Below the pieces are notes generated by a model. That model had not been told where the DNA came from. It searched no databases and was given only the letters and a program-made list of their open reading frames with translations. Below, piece by piece: positions 6,380 to 6,905 of a DNA stretch of 6,905 bases. The stretch is from Helicobacteraceae bacterium (GTDB taxonomy: Bacteria > Campylobacterota > Campylobacteria > Campylobacterales > SZUA-545). Position 1 is the first letter of the stretch; every line of letters starts with the position of its first letter. Both the position numbers and the translations under genes were made by a program. The DNA is taken from NCBI GenBank assembly GCA_031273735.1, contig JAISRI010000050.1, positions 1 through 6,905 of the forward strand, written 5' to 3'.

Positions 6380-6446
6380 TTTGGATTCCCGCCTTCCTTC
6401 GCGGCTGACGGCTGGGGACAGCCTGCCGCTCTGTCGCGGGAATGAC
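6380..6446. repeat. dRS3-like unit C, long form, single
   Basis: A 67-bp unit from TTTGGATTCCCGCC (6380-6393) to GCGGGAATGAC (6436-6446). Its centre forms nested stems GCGGC/GCCGC (6401-6405, 6425-6429) and GGCTG/CAGCC (6410-6414, 6419-6423), different in sequence from the stems of unit A. It is not paired into a composite. Confidence 0.85.
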
Positions 6447-6529
6447 GGCGTTTGTAGGATTTGCTTTGTTTAAGGTAGTTTTCCAAATGCCTCGATCGTT
6501 TCGTTTATTTAGTAAAACCGCCGCACATT

Positions 6530-6557
6530 GTCATTCCCGCGAAGGCGGGAATCCAAA
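6530..6557. repeat. dRS3-like unit D, short form
   Basis: A 28-bp hairpin, core ATTCCC-N8-GGGAAT, inverted relative to unit B and differing from it at one base in the loop. Confidence 0.9.
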
Positions 6558-6619
6558 TAGCGCGAAACGCTGATCTTACTGATTATGCGTAGGTCTTAAA
6601 TACGCGCGGCTACGCCGTA

Positions 6620-6685
6620 TTTGGATTCCCGCCTTCCTACGCGATTTACGTGCGGATACGCGCTACGCTAAAGCGCGGGAATGAC
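6620..6685. repeat. dRS3-like unit E, long form
   Basis: A 66-bp unit with ends TTTGGATTCCCGCC and GCGGGAATGAC. The inner left side CGCCTTCCTACGCGATTTAC is close to unit R1 at 268-336, and both have GCTAAAG near the right arm. A weaker central stem GTGCG/CGCGC with one G-T pair is possible. Confidence 0.85.
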
Positions 6686-6720
6686 AAGAAAAGAGCGCTA
6701 CGCGCCGTTAAGAATTATTG

Positions 6721-6751
6721 GGCTACTACTATCGATCAAATATAAGTAGCC
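6721..6751. repeat. inverted repeat GGCTACT/AGTAGCC
   Basis: A perfect 7-bp inverted repeat (6721-6727, 6745-6751) with a 17-nt loop, unrelated to the dRS3-like arms. There is no U-tract on either side, so a terminator role is weakly supported. Confidence 0.4.
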
Positions 6752-6755
6752 GCCG

Positions 6756-6784
6756 CTATTGGCGCTTATTTATCTTGCCAATAG
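6756..6784 (-). terminator. inverted repeat downstream of the right-edge gene, possible transcript end
   Basis: CTATTGGC (6756-6763) and GCCAATAG (6777-6784) pair over 8 bp with a 13-nt loop, about 20 bases after the stop codon of the minus-strand gene at the right edge. Position suggests a 3'-end hairpin, but no run of T follows, so this is a candidate only. Confidence 0.35.
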
Positions 6785-6804
6785 AGATAAGGGCAACAGT
6801 TGCT

Positions 6805-6905
6805 TTAGTCGCGTCGCCCTTTGCTAGGCGCGAATGTTTGCCAATATAACGCGGGATAGGGGTAACCGTCAAAAACTCCCCAAACCCAAGGGCTTTCATT
6901 GTCGT
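6805..6905 (-). CDS. C-terminal end of a GLUG-like surface protein, partial
   Basis: A minus-strand frame enters at the right edge and ends at TAA (plus-strand 6805-6807), giving 32 residues: SPWVWGVFDGYPYPALYWQT in the middle, then a basic tail ending GRRD. The W-x-W-G-V-x-D-G-Y-P-Y-P-x-L-x-W-Q pattern resembles the last repeat of GLUG-motif and filamentous-haemagglutinin-like exported proteins, where a Trp-Gly and a Tyr-Pro-x-Leu-x-Trp close the final repeat. The fragment is short, so family assignment rests on this one motif. If correct, the gene upstream is probably long, and encodes an adhesin or autotransporter-type protein secreted to the surface. Its 3' flank holds a hairpin at 6756-6784. 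It shares orientation with the flagellar operon but is separated by 750 bp. Confidence 0.5.
   Translation of the reverse strand, partial: DNESPWVWGVFDGYPYPALYWQTFAPSKGRRD

Larger units (their letters stand above)
6530..6685. repeat. composite mirror-image repeat element 2 (units D and E)
   Basis: The same plan as element 1: terminal 11-bp inverted repeats at 6530-6540 and 6675-6685, with GGCGGGAATCCAAA (6544-6557) facing TTTGGATTCCCGCC (6620-6633) across a 62-bp spacer. Here the short unit is on the left and the long unit on the right. Spacer bases 6581-6603 match 6255-6276 of element 1 at 18 of 22 aligned positions with one gap. A spacer hairpin AAATACG/CGTATTT lies at 6598-6604 and 6616-6622. 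Confidence 0.7.
6093..6804. other. repeat-filled intergenic region without a supported gene
   Basis: Between the folK promoter and the partial gene at the right edge there is no believable coding region. An open frame at 6107-6367 exists only because the repeats happen to translate as SFPRRRESK-like peptides. The stretch holds five dRS3-like units arranged as two composite elements around one single unit, plus two inverted repeats at 6721-6784. The linkers (6327-6379, 6447-6529) show no gene; their starts are related to each other. Confidence 0.8.

Noticed and set aside
6158..6685. CRISPR array
   Set aside because: The repeats are inverted as well as direct, vary from 28 to 68 bp, and have uneven, partly related spacers. 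No cas genes are present.
6789..6821. AAGGGC/GCCCTT inverted repeat over the stop codon of the right-edge gene
   Set aside because: It is only 6 bp with a 21-base loop and overlaps coding sequence; chance is likely.

Overview
The window looks like a piece of a Campylobacterota (Epsilonproteobacteria) chromosome. The main evidence is gene order on the minus strand: folK, flhF, flhG, a small two-helix membrane protein, fliA, fliM, fliY. This is the arrangement known from Helicobacter pylori and Campylobacter jejuni. The FolK, FlhG and FliA sequences also read like that lineage. Base composition, about 45-50% GC in hand-sampled stretches of the flagellar genes, is higher than in those two species. 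That and a very high density of CGATCG sites point to a different, possibly uncultured, member; I cannot name the genus.

Layout. 1-212: end of a plus-strand Sel1/TPR-like gene, poorer in GC (about 39% by hand count). 213-413: convergent intergenic gap with a hairpin just after that gene and a dRS3-like repeat. 414-6054: seven minus-strand genes that overlap or nearly abut, apparently one operon read from a TATAAT box at 6087-6092. 6093-6804: about 700 bp without a gene, filled with five more dRS3-like hairpin repeats, four of them paired into two related composite elements. 6805-6905: the last 32 codons of a further minus-strand gene, resembling the C-terminus of GLUG-type surface proteins.

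How the genes work together. FlhF (SRP-type GTPase) and FlhG (MinD-type ATPase) set flagellar position and number. FliA (sigma-28) transcribes late flagellar genes. FliM and FliY are parts of the switch/C-ring that binds phosphorylated CheY. FolK is a folate-synthesis enzyme that sits first in the operon. The small membrane protein has no assigned function but is locked between flhG and fliA.

The least ordinary part is the repeat field. The units share ATTCCCGC/GCGGGAAT arms, occur in long (66-69 bp) and short (28 bp) forms, keep hairpin folding while the stem sequence changes, and are assembled into larger mirror-image elements with 11-bp terminal inverted repeats. No transposase is in the window.
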